This document shows, one piece after another, positions 1 through 11,863 of a stretch of DNA of 64,000 nt. The first letter of the stretch is position 1. Each line of letters starts with the position of its first letter. Made by a program: the position numbers and the translations under genes. Under the pieces are notes generated by a model that worked only from the letters and a program-made list of their open reading frames with translations, searched no databases and had not been told where the DNA came from. Where the stretch lies: contig NC_073746.1 in NCBI RefSeq assembly GCF_029784135.1, positions 258,206,994 through 258,270,993 of the forward strand, in the 5' to 3' direction. The DNA is from Toxorhynchites rutilus septentrionalis (taxonomy: Eukaryota > Arthropoda > Insecta > Diptera > Culicidae).

Positions 1-1236
1 TATAAGATATTCCACCAACTTTCGTACCCATTTTGGTACTCCTCCCCTATTCATATCGTAGTTTAAAATAAAATTTGGATTACTAACGTAGACGGTGCCG
101 CCTCATTTCATCCTTTTTACAATAACTGTTGTATCCGGTGTATTGTAGCTATTCAACATCGTGACTATCCTCTTATATGTCCTCGCTAATTATATTAAGA
201 TTCGTTAAGAAAAAATCTAAATTGATACATGGCTGAATATGAAGATTAGTATGATTCCTTGCTGTGGTGGCTGAGAGCAGACAAGCGACCGCAAAGAGTT
301 AAAGGTTTTTTAGGATTAAACAATGGGTCATACTGTGCAAAACACATCGCGTGTTCGATTCGACTATCGCTTCGAGCGAAATCCACATAGGGGAAGTGGG
401 TCATAGGGTTACCCTAAGGAATATGCGCATTTCCAGCGCATTCTGATTTAATTCCCGTTTCTCGAAGAAAATTATCAACTCATTGTTCTTCAACATAACA
501 AACGGCTTTTACTATGAACATTCAAAATAGAAAAAAGGTGAAAAATCGAACGTTTTTTTTTGCTTGGAGGTAAAGTGGTCACCTAGTGGGGCCAAAGTGG
601 TCACCCGCCCATATCAAGCTTAATGTGATAGATTTATGCGTTTTTTCCGTCCAAATTTGTTCAAATCATATTTGTTATAGTAGGTACATGCATGAAATAA
701 GCTTGGCCTATTCACCTAGAATCTCAATTTAAATTTTCTCTTGCATACAAAAGCCTAGTAAGAAACATATAACGTTCCGCATAATGAGGCTTGGTTTAGT
801 TGGAGGGGCATATTCATCCAGGGTCAAAGCCACAAAAGGAGCAGAATGTGATGAGGTATATCAGCTTTAGTAAACAGAACATTGTAAGTTGTTAGTACCT
901 ATGACCACTTTGCCCTCAAACATGAAAATAACTTCTATGCTAATTAGACGCTGAGGTTAAATGAAATATCTGTTCACCTCTCCTAGAATATGTGAACAGT
1001 CGTCCAAACTGATGATTTGTCTAACGTATCAGATTGAATAAACTAAATTTCACGAGAAATTCCTTAGACACCATGCGCATAGAACTACGCCCGAATGGCT
1101 ATCGAGAGAGTAATTTCTGTTTTTATTTATATTTTGACATGCGACAGCTCTACTGAAGTACAGGGTGACAGTCATTAAATTCTTCAAACATAAGGTGACT
1201 ATCAATACGGCATCTATAGTCATTAGTTATACTACC
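1..1236. other. Left flank, no gene seen
   Basis: No coding region is supported here. The stretch holds repeat debris. The motif AAAGTGGTCACC occurs at about 571-606 in two spaced copies, and its complement lies near 902-915. The same motif in inverted form resumes just right of the R1 insertion (6424 onward). The LINE at 1251 therefore probably landed inside an older repeat. Confidence 0.5.
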
Positions 1237-1250
1237 AAACTAGCAGGTGA
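1237..1250. repeat. Left target-site duplication of the R1 element
   Basis: The 14 bp AAACTAGCAGGTGA are repeated exactly at 6417..6430, right after the poly(A) tail. The first As are ambiguous with the tail, so the certain duplication is about 11 bp. A long duplication plus poly(A) is the signature of target-primed reverse transcription. Confidence 0.9.
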
Positions 1251-1271
1251 ACTAGAAGGTGAAAGGCGACT

Positions 1272-2807
1272 ATGTACAAACGAGCGGAGATAGCGGCCCG
1301 GAGTTGGGACCCAACCAAAATGGAGACAACTAACAGAACCAACGAAGAACGAAGAAACAGTATGATGGATACAGGAGACCAAGCCAACGCGTTCGCTGGT
1401 AGTAAAAAGCTGCTGCGATCGCCAATACTGAAACAAGTGGTAACACCAGGTCCTAGTGGCAGTAATGGAGGAATACCCGAGACCCAGCAAAGTCGGGTGA
1501 TCAATCCCCTGTTCCTGCCAAAGTCCAGCAGTAGTTTAACCCAGGAAGGAGGGTTGACTGGAGAAAGCATTCTGAACACGATCATGATAAGGGTCAAAGA
1601 ACTAGACACATTCGTGTAGGACAAACCCAACGTGCATAAAGAGATCAAGACCAGGGTGTCGGGTATAAGATCTCTCTTGGGACGAGCTATGAAGGAGCAC
1701 GATGGACTCGTCGAAAGGACGAAAACTGCGGAGAAAACACTCGCAGAAGCGTTGCAAAAAGCTGCAGCTGGACAGGTGACGCCAAAGATTCCTCGAAACC
1801 GTTCGGAAAAAAGAAAAAAAGATTCACCAGCAGAAGAAGAAATGCTCACAAAACGCAAGGACGACCACGACAACGACGATCAAGGCGATAGTGCCGCCCA
1901 GGGCGACAGCGAAGAGCTGGGTGACAGCGACGACCAGAACACCGATAGCAAAAAAAACGACTGGAGCACGGTCACGAGAAGAAACAAGAAAAAATTAGTG
2001 AACGAGCAAAAACGAGAGGGAGTGAAAAAAAAGAAGAAAGAGGATGAAAAGAAACAGGGGCCAAATGACAAGAAGCCTAATCCTCGGCGGGCGAGAGGCA
2101 AAGGCGATGCACTCATCGTCGAAGCCAAGGGCTACGTATCATATGCTGACCTCTTCAAAAAAATGCGAGAGGACCCTGGCCTCAAGAAACTGGAGGAGAG
2201 CGTGGTGAAGTCTAGGCGCACCCAGAATGGCGAAATGCTGTTCGAGCTGAAGAGAGACCCAGAAATCAGGAGCTCTGCATTTAAGGATCTTGTCGAAAGG
2301 GCTCTCGGTGACGGAGCGAACGTAAGAGCCTTATCCTCCGAGTCATCGATTGAATGCAGGAACCTAAGTCTGTTCACTACCGAGATGGACCTGCGTCAGA
2401 AGTTGGAGGAGGAAAACATCGTGGGCAAAGTTCCGATGAAAATCCGATTATGAAATGCGTATCGCGGGACGCAGACCGCAACGATTCGTCTCCCAACGGA
2501 CGTAGCGAACAAGTTGCTGAAGCTAGAGAGTATAAACGTCTGCTGGGCTGTGGGACGTTTTAGAATCGTTCCGCCTGTTCCAAAGCAATTGGAGCGATGT
2601 TTCAAGTGTTTAAACTTCGGCCATCTGGCGAAAGGCTGCTTGGGGCCAGATAGATCCAAACTGTGCAGGAAATGCGGAATAGAGGGACACTTTGCCAGCG
2701 ACTGCAAGGGAAAGCCAAGGTGTATGCTCTGCGAGGACAGTAATGACCATACGACGGGAGGCTTTAATTGCCCTGTGTACAAACAGGCGAGGGTAAGCGA
2801 ACAGTGA
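1272..2807 (+). pseudogene. R1 ORF1 (nucleic-acid-binding, Gag-like), two nonsense codons
   Basis: One frame of 512 codons is broken only by TAG at 1617-1619 and TGA at 2451-2453. The second sits in KIRL-stop-NAYRG and looks like a CGA-to-TGA transition. The N-terminal half is charged and lysine-rich (1790-2110). The middle carries the block RRTQNGEM near 2214, shared with a remnant at 42970. The C-terminus has knuckles CFKCLNFGHLAKGC and CRKCGIEGHFASDC, each C-x2-C-x4-H-x4-C, followed by a third, less regular CMLC...H...C. In this family ORF1 binds element RNA in the ribonucleoprotein. Its stop overlaps the ORF2 start. Confidence 0.9.
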
Positions 2808-3490
2808 TGGAGATAATCCAAATAAATCTCAACCATTGTGACACCGCACAGCAACTGTTGTGGCAGTCAACGACAGAAACAAAATGTGATGTCGCAATTA
2901 TCGCGGAGCCGTATCGCATTCCCCACGGTAACGGTAATTGGGTGACGGATAAAGTGGGAATGGCCGCCATCCAGGTCATGGGCCGATATCCCATTCAGGA
3001 GGTAGTCTCGAGGACTCGCGAGGGTTTCGTGATCACAAAGATCAACGGAATTTTCATCTGCAGTTGCTACGCACCTCCCAGATGGACGATGGACCAGTTC
3101 CACTATATGCTGGATGTCCTCACCGAGGAGCTCGCCGAACGAAAACCAGTCGTTATAGGAGGGGATTTCAATGCTTGGGCAGTAGATTGAGGAAGCAGAT
3201 GCACCAACGCGAGAAGGACTTGCTTACTAGAAGCTCTGGCCAAGCTGGATGTTACCCTGTGCAACGAGGGTACCACTAGTACCTTCCGTCGAGATGGCCG
3301 AGAGTCCATCATCGACTTGACTTTCTGCAGTCCGTCGTTAATGACAAAAATGAGATGGAGGATATGCGAAGGATACACCCACAGTGATCATCAAGCCATT
3401 CGTTATACCATTGGCCAACGACACTCCGTGGCAGTACGGATAACTAGGACATGCCCACGCAGGTGGAAGACAAAAATCTTTGACCTGGCC
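2807..3490 (+). pseudogene. R1 ORF2 endonuclease domain, one nonsense codon
   Basis: The start is the ATG at 2807-2809, beginning MEIIQINLNHC, which is the usual opening of R1-type endonucleases. Visible motifs are IIAEPY (catalytic Glu), SCYAPP, VIGGDFNAW (catalytic Asp/Asn) and the C-terminal SDHQA at about 3385. The frame is broken once by TGA at 3188-3190, where family members have Trp. It then continues open to KIFD near 3482. The domain nicks target DNA to prime reverse transcription. All catalytic motifs I can see are kept, so loss of function comes from the stop codon. Confidence 0.88.
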
Positions 3491-5285
3491 ACCCACGCCA
3501 TATGGAGAGGATGAGGATAGCATCGAACGCAGAGAGGTGACGAACGACGAGCTAGTTGCAGCTATGAAACGCCTCAAAGCGAAGAAAGCGCCTGGCCCAG
3601 ATGGAATCCCCAACGTAGCTTTAAAAGCGGCAGTCCTAGCATTCCCTGATATGTTCAGGACAGCAATGCAGAAGTGTCTAGACGAATGCTACTTTCCGGA
3701 TCGATGGAAGGTACAAAAGCTAGTACTACTGCCCAAACCAGGAAAGACGCCGGGTGATCCAGCATCATATAGACCCATATGCCTGTTGGGCACTCTGGGG
3801 AAACTTTTGGAGAGGATCATCCTCAATAGGCTGACGGAATGCACGGAGGGAGTTCGTGGACTGTCCGATAGTCAATTCGGATTTCGAAAAGGGAGATCCA
3901 CGGTAGATGCCATTCGCATAGTGGTCGAAAGAGCAAACAGAGCATCCAAACAGAAGCTCAGAGGAAATCGATACTGCGCAGTGATAACGATCGACGTTAA
4001 GAACGCGTTCAATAGTGCCATCGCGACTGCGCTCCACACGATGAGAGTCCCTGAATACCTGTGTAGAATACTGAGAAGCTACTTCGAGAACCGTGTGCTG
4101 GTGTACGAGACAAACACGGGCCAGGCGCAGATTAAAACTACGGCTGGAGTTCCGCAGGGCTCTATCCTGGGTCCATCGCACTGGAACAGCACGTACGATG
4201 GCGTACTAAAACTGAATCTGCCCAGAGGTGTGGAGATCATTGGCTTCGCGGATGACATTGTTATTCTCGTGACCGGAGAATCCTTGGAACGGGTCGAAAT
4301 GCTCGCTACCGAATCGATAGACATGATCGGAAGGTGGATGCAAAGTGTGAAACTGCAGATAGCCCAACACAAGACGGAAATGTTGATTGTCAGCAACCGC
4401 AGGGCGGTGCAACGTGCAGAAATCATCATCGGAGAGCACTTGATAACTTCGAAGCGAGATTTAAAATACCTGGGGGTGCAGATCGATGATCGACTGAACT
4501 TCAACAGTCACGTCGACTACGCTTGTAAAAAAACAACGAAGACAATCAATGCACTGACACGAATCATGCCCAACAACTTTGGCCCAAACAGCAGCAAGAG
4601 GCTCCTTTTGGCTAGTGTCTCCTCATCAACATTACGATACGGGGGTCCAGCCTGGATCGCGGCGTTAGAAACTCAGCGGAACACGAGGAGGCTGAATAGT
4701 ACGTACCGGCTCATGGCGATGCGAGTCGCGAGTGCGTACAGAACCATATCAACAGAAGCGGTCTGCGTCATAGCCAGGTTGGTCCCTATCAACATCATCT
4801 TGGCGGAAGACAGCGAGTGCTATAGGAGGAGGGGAACCAGAGGAATCCGGAAGCTAATGAGGGCAGAGTCGATGGCTAGGTGGCAGCAAGAGTGGAGTGC
4901 GGCTCAAAACGGCAGATGGACGCACAGGCTCATACCGACACTAATGGGCTGGGTAAACAGGAAACATGGAGAGGTGAATTTTCACCTAACGCAGTTTTTG
5001 TTTGGGCATGGCTGCTTCAGGCAGTATCTGCACCGGTTTGGACATGCAAGATCACCTCTTTGTCCGGAGTGTGGAGATGTGGAGGAAACACCGGAACACG
5101 TCGTATTTGTATGTCCAAGATTCACCACAAGGCGCGAGGGGCTGCCTACCCTTCATGCTGGGAACATCGTAGAGGAAATGTGTCGTGACGAGGGCACCTG
5201 GAACGCAGTGAACAGTACAATCGTCCACATCATGTCCGAGCTACAGCGGAAGTGGAGGACCGACCAGCGTGCGGATAACGCCTGA
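3480..5285 (+). pseudogene. R1 ORF2 reverse transcriptase and C-terminal domain (fragment fused after deletion)
   Basis: The frame reads TWPPTPYGEDED, then KAPGPDGIPN, PASYRPICLLGTLGKLLERI, QFGFRKGRSTVDAI, TIDVKNAFNSA, AGVPQGSILGP and the catalytic FADD box (FADDIVIL, about 4245-4265). Near the C-terminus is CPECGDVEETPEH, the Cys/His motif of R1-clade ORF2. The frame differs by one from the endonuclease, and the usual 100-200 residue linker between the domains is missing. I infer a deletion with junction near 3482-3485. ORF2 spans 2479 nt here against roughly 1,000 codons in intact relatives. The RT core is uninterrupted for 601 residues. Confidence 0.9.
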
Positions 5286-5340
5286 CTATAAAAGATGAAC
5301 CACAGTGAGATCTGAATCACCGGAGTACCCCACGAGAGCG

Positions 5341-6127
5341 GCCGTGACGGAGTGCGCGTTATGTTGGAGGGCACTACCTAATCGGCGCTCCGCTGGGAAG
5401 AGAAATCCTGCGAGGATGACTGTGACGGGGCGCGCGTTACATTGGAGGGCGCTTCCTAATCGGTTCACGTCTCGACAGGTGAGAAATCCCGCGAGGGTGG
5501 CTGTGACGGGTTGCACGTCAAGTTGGAGGGCAATTCCTAATCGGTACACGTCTCGACGGGTAAGTGGAATCTGGCAAGAAGGATTGACAAATTGCTGGCA
5601 ATGCCTCATGGTGGATTGTAAAGAAGAATACTGCGAGGACTTCGACGAAGCGAGCGCCTAGGAAGGCGTCACCAAATCGGTGTGTACCTCACGAGAGTTG
5701 CTGTGACGGAGTGCGCGTTATGTTGGAGGGCACTACCTAATCGGCGCTCCGTTGGGAAGCGAAATCCTGCGAGGGTGGCTGTGACGGGGCGCGCGTCAAG
5801 TTGGAGGGCGCTTCCTAATCGGCGCACGTCTCGACAGGTAAACGGATACTGTCGCGAAGAACAGAAAAATGCCTGCCTGTCAACGCCTTATCGTGGCCTG
5901 GATGGAGGAACACTGCGAACATTACGAAGGAGCGAGCATCATGGAGGAAGCCATCGACAAACTGGTGCATACCCCACGAGAGTAGCTGTGACGGAGTGCG
6001 CGTCATGTTGGAGGGCACTACCTAATCGGCGCTCCGTTGGGAAGAGAAATCCTGCGAGGGTGACTGTGACGGGGCGCGCGTTAAGTTGGAGGGCGCTTCC
6101 TAATCAGTGCACGTCTCGACGGGTAAA
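5341..6127 (+). repeat. Tandem-repeat array in the R1 3' region
   Basis: About seven imperfect units of about 70-75 bp lie in three blocks: three units at 5341-5564, two at 5699-5843 and two at 5988-6127. Each contains a GTGACGG...GCGCG segment, then GTTGGAGGGC, then CCTAATCGG and CACGTCTCGAC or GCTCCG. Two alternating unit types can be told apart, so the block unit is itself a dimer. The reading frame stays open through them (5305-5661 and 5682-6224), but the product is only a repeated Arg-rich motif and is not a gene. Confidence 0.85.
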
Positions 6128-6416
6128 TGGATGCCTGCAAAATGGTCATAAGCGCAGTGGAGAGCAACGAATGATGAATAAGAATATAGAGAAAAAGGGA
6201 AGGATCAACGTTAGTTTGCGTTGAAAACTCGTGAAGTGCATGAGCACAGCCGCCCCCTGAAGTAGTCGCCTAGATGTGGTCCCGGGGGGAATGAGGCTAC
6301 GAGTAGAGGGCTTGGTTTTTGTGGGTGCGATCCCCACTCGACGTCTGGGTTATCCCTTCCCAGATAAGGCTGGAAGAGCGTTCCTCACCTCTATAAAAAA
6401 AAAAAAAAAAAAAAAA

Positions 6417-6430
6417 AAACTAGCAGGTGA
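6417..6430. repeat. Right target-site duplication of the R1 element
   Basis: Exact match to 1237..1250. Beyond it the text CCACTTTGCCCC resumes the repeat that was split by the insertion. Confidence 0.9.
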
Positions 6431-8799
6431 CCACTTTGCCCCCCATGACCAATTTGCCCCCACTACCCCTAACAGCATTCTATACATTCTGATCGAATCG
6501 ATGGTCTTACTAGAATGCGGCCACCACATAGAATTGTATGGTGTGGTTACATTGATTGCCCTCACTTCGTTCGAAATCGTCTATTTCGAACGAACAACAT
6601 ACAGTAGTCATTCTGGGTGTCCTTTAACTAGACTACACTTTAACTGGGTGTGCTTTAACACAGTTTTGTATCAATAATAGACGCCGTATTCATGTGCTGT
6701 CAAAAAATGTGAGAGGCGTTCGAATACAATTTGATGTTATAAAAATTGAAATTGTTTTCGCATGATAGAAACACTTGATGAAATTGGTTGGAATTTTAGT
6801 AGAAACCTTTTGTATATCCAATTTCATCACGTTTAATGCTGAGAAACAAAATTGAAACGTTCACAATCGCACAAATTCCCCTCAGTATTATTTGACGCTT
6901 GACGTTTCAGTCCAGTTAGCGAGTGGAATTCGATAACTGGGTTCCCTCAAACTCCAACTAGTGAACATGTACTGTAGTTTTTTCGTCAGTACAATTAAAT
7001 TTTCGTATGTACTTCGATCCAATATAACCGTAACTTTCTAGCTAAATAGAGTTAACGAGTGATATTCTATTCCACTCGAATTGCGTAGTGGGTAATTATG
7101 CATTGTTTCCTGATGGAATGTATCGAGTTCTACTTCAATTTTTATATCGTTTTTTTCATGAGTTTCTGTATTTTATGTTTTATATCGGCAAATCTGTTCT
7201 GTTGTGAAATACCCAGCGAAGCATCGGAATAGTTCTACCTACGCATCATTTTTCAGAAATAATAAGCATATGAGTACAATACAAGAAAATAAATAAATGA
7301 GGAAAGTATTGTGCACGTTCTCATTATGATTACCTTGAAATGTTATCCAGGGCAGTATGCCATATCGAACGTTGCTATGCGGAATTTCAGATTTCATTTC
7401 CACGTTATACATCGTATAGAAATCGTATCGTCTTGCAAAACGCATCCTCCCAAACCGCTACTGATTACGTTCAATTACTAGTTCCCATAACAGAGAGTCA
7501 CCATCAGAAGTTTTTGCTGGCCGTTGCTCTTACTATAAGTTCCATTTGGTTTCGTCGCAATATTTGTGACCGTGGGTATTGGAAAGCACTATGTTCACAA
7601 CACTTGTTTCGTCTTGGATTTGCTTCGCATTCGTTGCAATTTTCACTGCTTCTGATCGCACAATTATTTGAGCAAATTGGCAGTTATGTATTTGACCGTA
7701 ACACAGCTAGACGGAGGCGAAACTAACGAACTAACAACGCTGGTGCATCATCATCATCATCGTCCAATTTGCAGAACGCGCACTAATACATATCGTTTAG
7801 CAGCTTTCGAGGCGAAATCCATACGTTAAGCGTTTCATGCAGTTGCATCAGTTCCAGCATCGGTAGCTTCGGAAGGTCTCCGATAATTAACAATATTTGA
7901 ACCAATTTTCGGTCATGGACGAGTCGAACAGAGACGGGTGATGAAGTTTTTCATTATTCATTAAATTTATGTTGTAAAATACAACTCGTTTTGCACGCTC
8001 TTATGTCAACACATTGGATTGGTTCAAATCTCACGAATTAGAAGGATGAAACAAAACGCACTGAATACCAGCCTGCCGATAACAACTCTCATACGCTCTG
8101 GCGACCGTGAAATGGAAGCGCTTGAGTCATCTCAATCAGTGTGTTGCTTACGAATTTCCGCTTGATCGTTTTATGAAGTGTTATCTCCATTGGCACTTTA
8201 TCAATATAAAAATCAAACATTCAAACACTGATTGCAATTGATTGCGAAAACAGTCCGGGGAACGAGTTCGAATACCATATCACTCAATTACATATCGCGA
8301 TAGAACTTCACACTTTGGCTGATGCTACACTAATATAATTCCACCTTAGGAGGAACTCGTTGATTGGCTCGCTAGTAGAAACACACCCAAACAATTTTAC
8401 GAACTAACTCATCGCGTGGATACATCACGCGAACTATGGAGGCGACGGTGAGTGAAATATGGAAGCACTTCGCGATAAAACGCGATTCTTCAAAGTCGCA
8501 CTCGAGGGCGTTGAGATCATTGTCTCTACTAGACTGGTGGCCGAAACCGCACACTGTAGGCTGCCCACACGCGTATTTACATTCGATGCGCTCTTTTTCT
8601 CCTTATCCTACGGAGCGACACAAACACATGGATTCTATTTCGATCCGCGTTGTTTTGTAATTTTCATCGCAACGGTAATATCCATTGTAGGGTTGTTCAG
8701 AGTGTAAAAAAAATGGTTTTACAGTTTGTGTTAATGTTGTGATTTGCGCAATCACGAAAAAATGTATTTCAACATAAAAACTATATTTCATTAATCAGA
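6431..8799. other. Intergenic, no gene recognised
   Basis: Mostly AT-rich. A piece near 6912-6945 (CCAGTTAGCGAGTGG) resembles the arm of the short palindromic element at 11864. A plus frame of 128 codons at 7340-7726 has no recognisable domain. The stretch 7750-8640 is less AT-rich, with a CAT run at about 7747, but I see no gene. Confidence 0.4.
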
Positions 8800-8977
8800 A
8801 ATCATGAAACTATCCATCTGTAAGTTCGTGTACATCAGTGGTCATATAATGTGGAAGCTATGATCAAAACAATTCTTTGACAAATGTTGAGAAGGTCTAT
8901 AGAATTACTATGGAACTTAATTACACGGATAATCCGCACTGTGAACCATCCGCTCACGGATAATCGAGGTTGTACTG
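8800..8977 (-). mobile_element. pogo-like TA-flanked repeat copy (right-facing end)
   Basis: Ends at 8977 with the complement of CAGTACAACCTCGATTATCC, followed by TA. The interior matches 15665-15760 in reverse (TAGTAATTCTATAGACC in both). The CAGT ends and TA target fit the pogo/Tigger branch of Tc1/mariner. No transposase is visible. Confidence 0.6.
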
Positions 8978-8979
8978 TA

Positions 8980-9614
8980 TCTTAATTGTACACATCGGAC
9001 ACATTTTCATCTTTTCATTTGGCCGGACATATACCTACTACAATTGGAACGATCAATTTGCTCGTGAATGATGATATCAAGATATCATTCCAGAAACTAC
9101 AGTGGGACAGGGAGCCTAGGATGTGTTAAACAAATGTGAAAATGTTTCAAAAAAACTACATTCACACTATCAAAAGATTGTGTATTTCCCCAACCCCCAA
9201 TAAGCGTAAATAAATGGCGATTCGCGTAAAATGGTTTCACTTGAATGCGCAAACTGCATCGCGAGATAAGGCCTGACAAAAAATTATAAGAGTGATGTCC
9301 TAGATACGACCGCATAGTCGACATAGGACTATGAAATTATTGTCGGCGAAAATAAACATTATAGAAATTTATTAACGAACTCCTTAGCACAAATATTTGG
9401 TAGCACTGACAAGGGCAGATGAGTGCAGGCGATTCGCCAGGCACACCAGTTTGGGCAATTTGTCAAATGAACTCTGGCACGCTCATCTACTTGTTGAGTT
9501 TTTGAAAAGTACAACAGACCAATTTCATGCCAACTCGATTAGCCGTTGGCAGCAATATCTCAGATAGCAGCGAATCGTTGTGGGTGTAAACACATTAGTC
9601 TTTCAAGCAACTTT
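8980..9614. other. Intergenic, repeat debris
   Basis: Contains the dispersed motif GTCCTAGATACGACCGCATA and its partner GACATAGGACTATG at 9297-9331. Related copies lie near 26490, 30207, 42000 and 59326. No gene seen. Confidence 0.45.
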
Positions 9615-10639
9615 GCATACTTTCAATATTCAAAAAAGAATTAGACTACTTTTTGAAAAGGGCCAAATTTTCTTGATTTTTCTCAAAAAATTATAACTCA
9701 AAAACTATGGATGAAATGTGTTTAAATTTTCATAAAAAAATACCAAAAGTTTTTTAAACAAAAAAAATTGCTGGAAAAATTATTTTGAAAATTAATATTT
9801 ATTTCATTTTCATTCTCAAATACGTTTTTTTAAAATTCTCACAATTTCCAACAAGTCATCCATGCATCGGAAGATGGGCACATTTACAGGGAAAACGTTT
9901 TTAGTGATATAGTGTATGCGACAAAGTTTTAGATCTTATTAAAATATGAACTTTCGTCGAAAACGTCAACTTTCTATCTTTTATAATTTCTGGAGTATGG
10001 GGCTTTTTTTGTATGGAGACTCCTGAAGAAAATGAAGAAAATAGTGCTTTACTCGGAACATTTTTGTGTGTAAATTCTCGCGTTTGAAACGTTCTGGACA
10101 TGTTTCTAGTTAGAAAAAAGATAGCAGAGCATGCAAAATGCGAATTTATACACACAAATGTTACGAATTGAACATTAATAGTATTTTTTTAAATAAACAC
10201 ATGAAAAAGTTGATGTTAGAAAAAAGTTTCCCCTGTAAAAGTGCCCATCTGCCGAATTCCATACATGTCATTCGTTAGCCAACATTTTGTAGATCTTATA
10301 ATTTTTAAAGTAAGATTTTTCGAAAAAAAGTTAAAAAAAACTCAAAATTTAAAAAAAAAAAATCTCACACGAAATGTACCAGAAAAAAAATTAAAACTCA
10401 TTTTTTTAGAAAACATTTTTTTTCTAAATTCTCAAAAAATTATATAAATAGCCCATACATTTCCAGTGTGTAACCAATACATCGCAAGATGGACACTTTC
10501 ATAGGGAAAAAGTTTTTCGAACAACAACTTTTTAATTTTTTTTTATAGTTTATAGTTTTTAAGTTATATTTTTTTGTAAAAAATCAAGAAACAAAATTTT
10601 GGTCCTTTCAAAATTCTTTTTTGAATTTTTCAAGTATGC
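9615..10639. mobile_element. Foldback element, 1.0 kb, AT-rich
   Basis: The left arm GCATACTTTCAATATTCAAA (from 9615) is the imperfect inverse of the right arm ending at 10639 (GCATACTTGAAAAATTCAAA on the minus strand). Similarity of the arms extends about 90 bp. A second, internal inverted pair carries GATGGGCAC...TTTACAGGG near 9873 and 10225. No coding capacity. Confidence 0.65.
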
Positions 10640-11863
10640 GACCCCCTAGGTTTTTATTTCATAAAAAACTTGACCTGTTTTCTGATTCTTATCCTTATTG
10701 AGATACATAATCCTACATCAAAGCGCATTCTCTTATATTCTGTGCCTAGACTGACGCGAGATAGCAAAGCTTCTCGCTTTATTCTGGTAGTTACATCCCA
10801 GAATCTTTAGCAGAAGGAGAGACGACATTAAATATAATATAACGACAAATTATAGTCACGCTATTTGTCTTCGGGAATACAGTGACTTGAATCATTTCAT
10901 GTTATTCATCGTGTGGATTAGAAGGGAAACAAACGTCAAATCAAGCTTTCGATAATTAAAGAGTTTAAGTATTTTACTACTCACTACTACTACAAGCAAA
11001 AAATAGTAAAACAAAATAAAAATATGAATCAAATTAGTTTGGCAAAACATTAGAAGTTGTGATGAACAAAAATCTTATGTCTTGACTGGGAATAGTTCAT
11101 TTTCGGTTCGTCCCTTGTTTTTAAAGGGACTTTAACCCAAATGTCATTCGTCCCTAAAAGTTCATGTTGTTGTTTACGGTAAATAAATGAAGATTCACTA
11201 TACTTGATAAAGCATTCCAGATATCATAGATTGGTCTCTGACATTTTTATAAGGCCCCGTTTGATTTTTTTGCTGTTTTCCTTTTTTTTTTGCTGTGTGA
11301 CTTTCAGCCTTTGGCTGGTTTGTCACTTGGTCCAATGGATTTATTCCGTTGGAAGATTGTTGGGAGTGGGAATCGATCGTTTGAATTTTGATGGAAAATG
11401 AACCAAACCGGCGTCAATTAGTTGTTTGATAATCCTGAGGATATCCGTAAAGCTCACTGTTGTTGATTATGCAAAAGTCAGCATCAGCATGGAACCTTTC
11501 GACGTAGGGTTATGTCTTTTGGGAGCATATAGGAGATGCAAATTATAAAACTGAAAATCGGTCGCATCGCGAAAATTTTCCAATTTCGAGCGCTCAGTTA
11601 TTTCATGATTGATTTTCGAGATTTGTTTGAATCAATCGATTTGTTGACTCCTGTAAAGTTTATTACAATGAAGAAAAATATATATTTTATCAACCTTACT
11701 ATCGAACAATCAGAATCAGTCTCGTTTGGTGCTTGATTTCCTTGATTTTCCCCCAGATTGCCGTTTAAAAAAAGGAAGTAACATAGAAGGGATTAATTGT
11801 GCCCATGCAACAAGTATGAATGCCGTTTCCGCGATTCCAATTTGACAACGTTGCTCACAGGTA
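10640..11863. other. Intergenic, no gene recognised
   Basis: AT-rich sequence. Short open frames at 11204-11401 and 11536-11736 show no recognisable features. Nothing further supported. Confidence 0.4.

Larger units (their letters stand above)
1251..6418 (+). mobile_element. R1-clade non-LTR retrotransposon, near full length, inactive
   Basis: A LINE of about 5.17 kb with the R1-clade layout: ORF1 with three CCHC zinc knuckles, then ORF2 with an apurinic-type endonuclease, reverse transcriptase and a C-terminal Cys/His motif, then a long 3' region and a poly(A) tail at 6394-6418. ORF1 and ORF2 overlap as TGATG at 2805-2809, a common R1/jockey arrangement. Exact target-site duplications flank it, so the insertion is 5' complete or nearly so. 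The target is not rDNA. ORF1 carries two in-frame stops. ORF2 carries one stop and an internal deletion with a frameshift, so the copy cannot make its proteins. Few lesions in 5 kb suggest a fairly young copy. Confidence 0.93.

Noticed and set aside
281..372. tRNA-like text with GGTGGCTGAGAG and GTGTTCGATTCGA
   Set aside because: The two boxes are too far apart and no acceptor-stem pairing is visible, so it is not a tRNA gene. A worn SINE cannot be excluded.
5305..6224. Two open frames of 118 and 180 codons rich in Arg (ALPNRR repeats)
   Set aside because: They lie wholly in the tandem-repeat 3' region of the R1 element. Unit lengths near a multiple of three keep the frame open by chance.
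7340..7726. 128-codon plus-strand frame
   Set aside because: No domain, no promoter or poly(A) context, and no splice partners. Composition fits random open sequence.
8436..8450. ATGGAGGCGACG followed by GTGAGT, resembling a first coding exon
   Set aside because: Four codons and a donor occur by chance often. No matching downstream exon was found on the plus strand.
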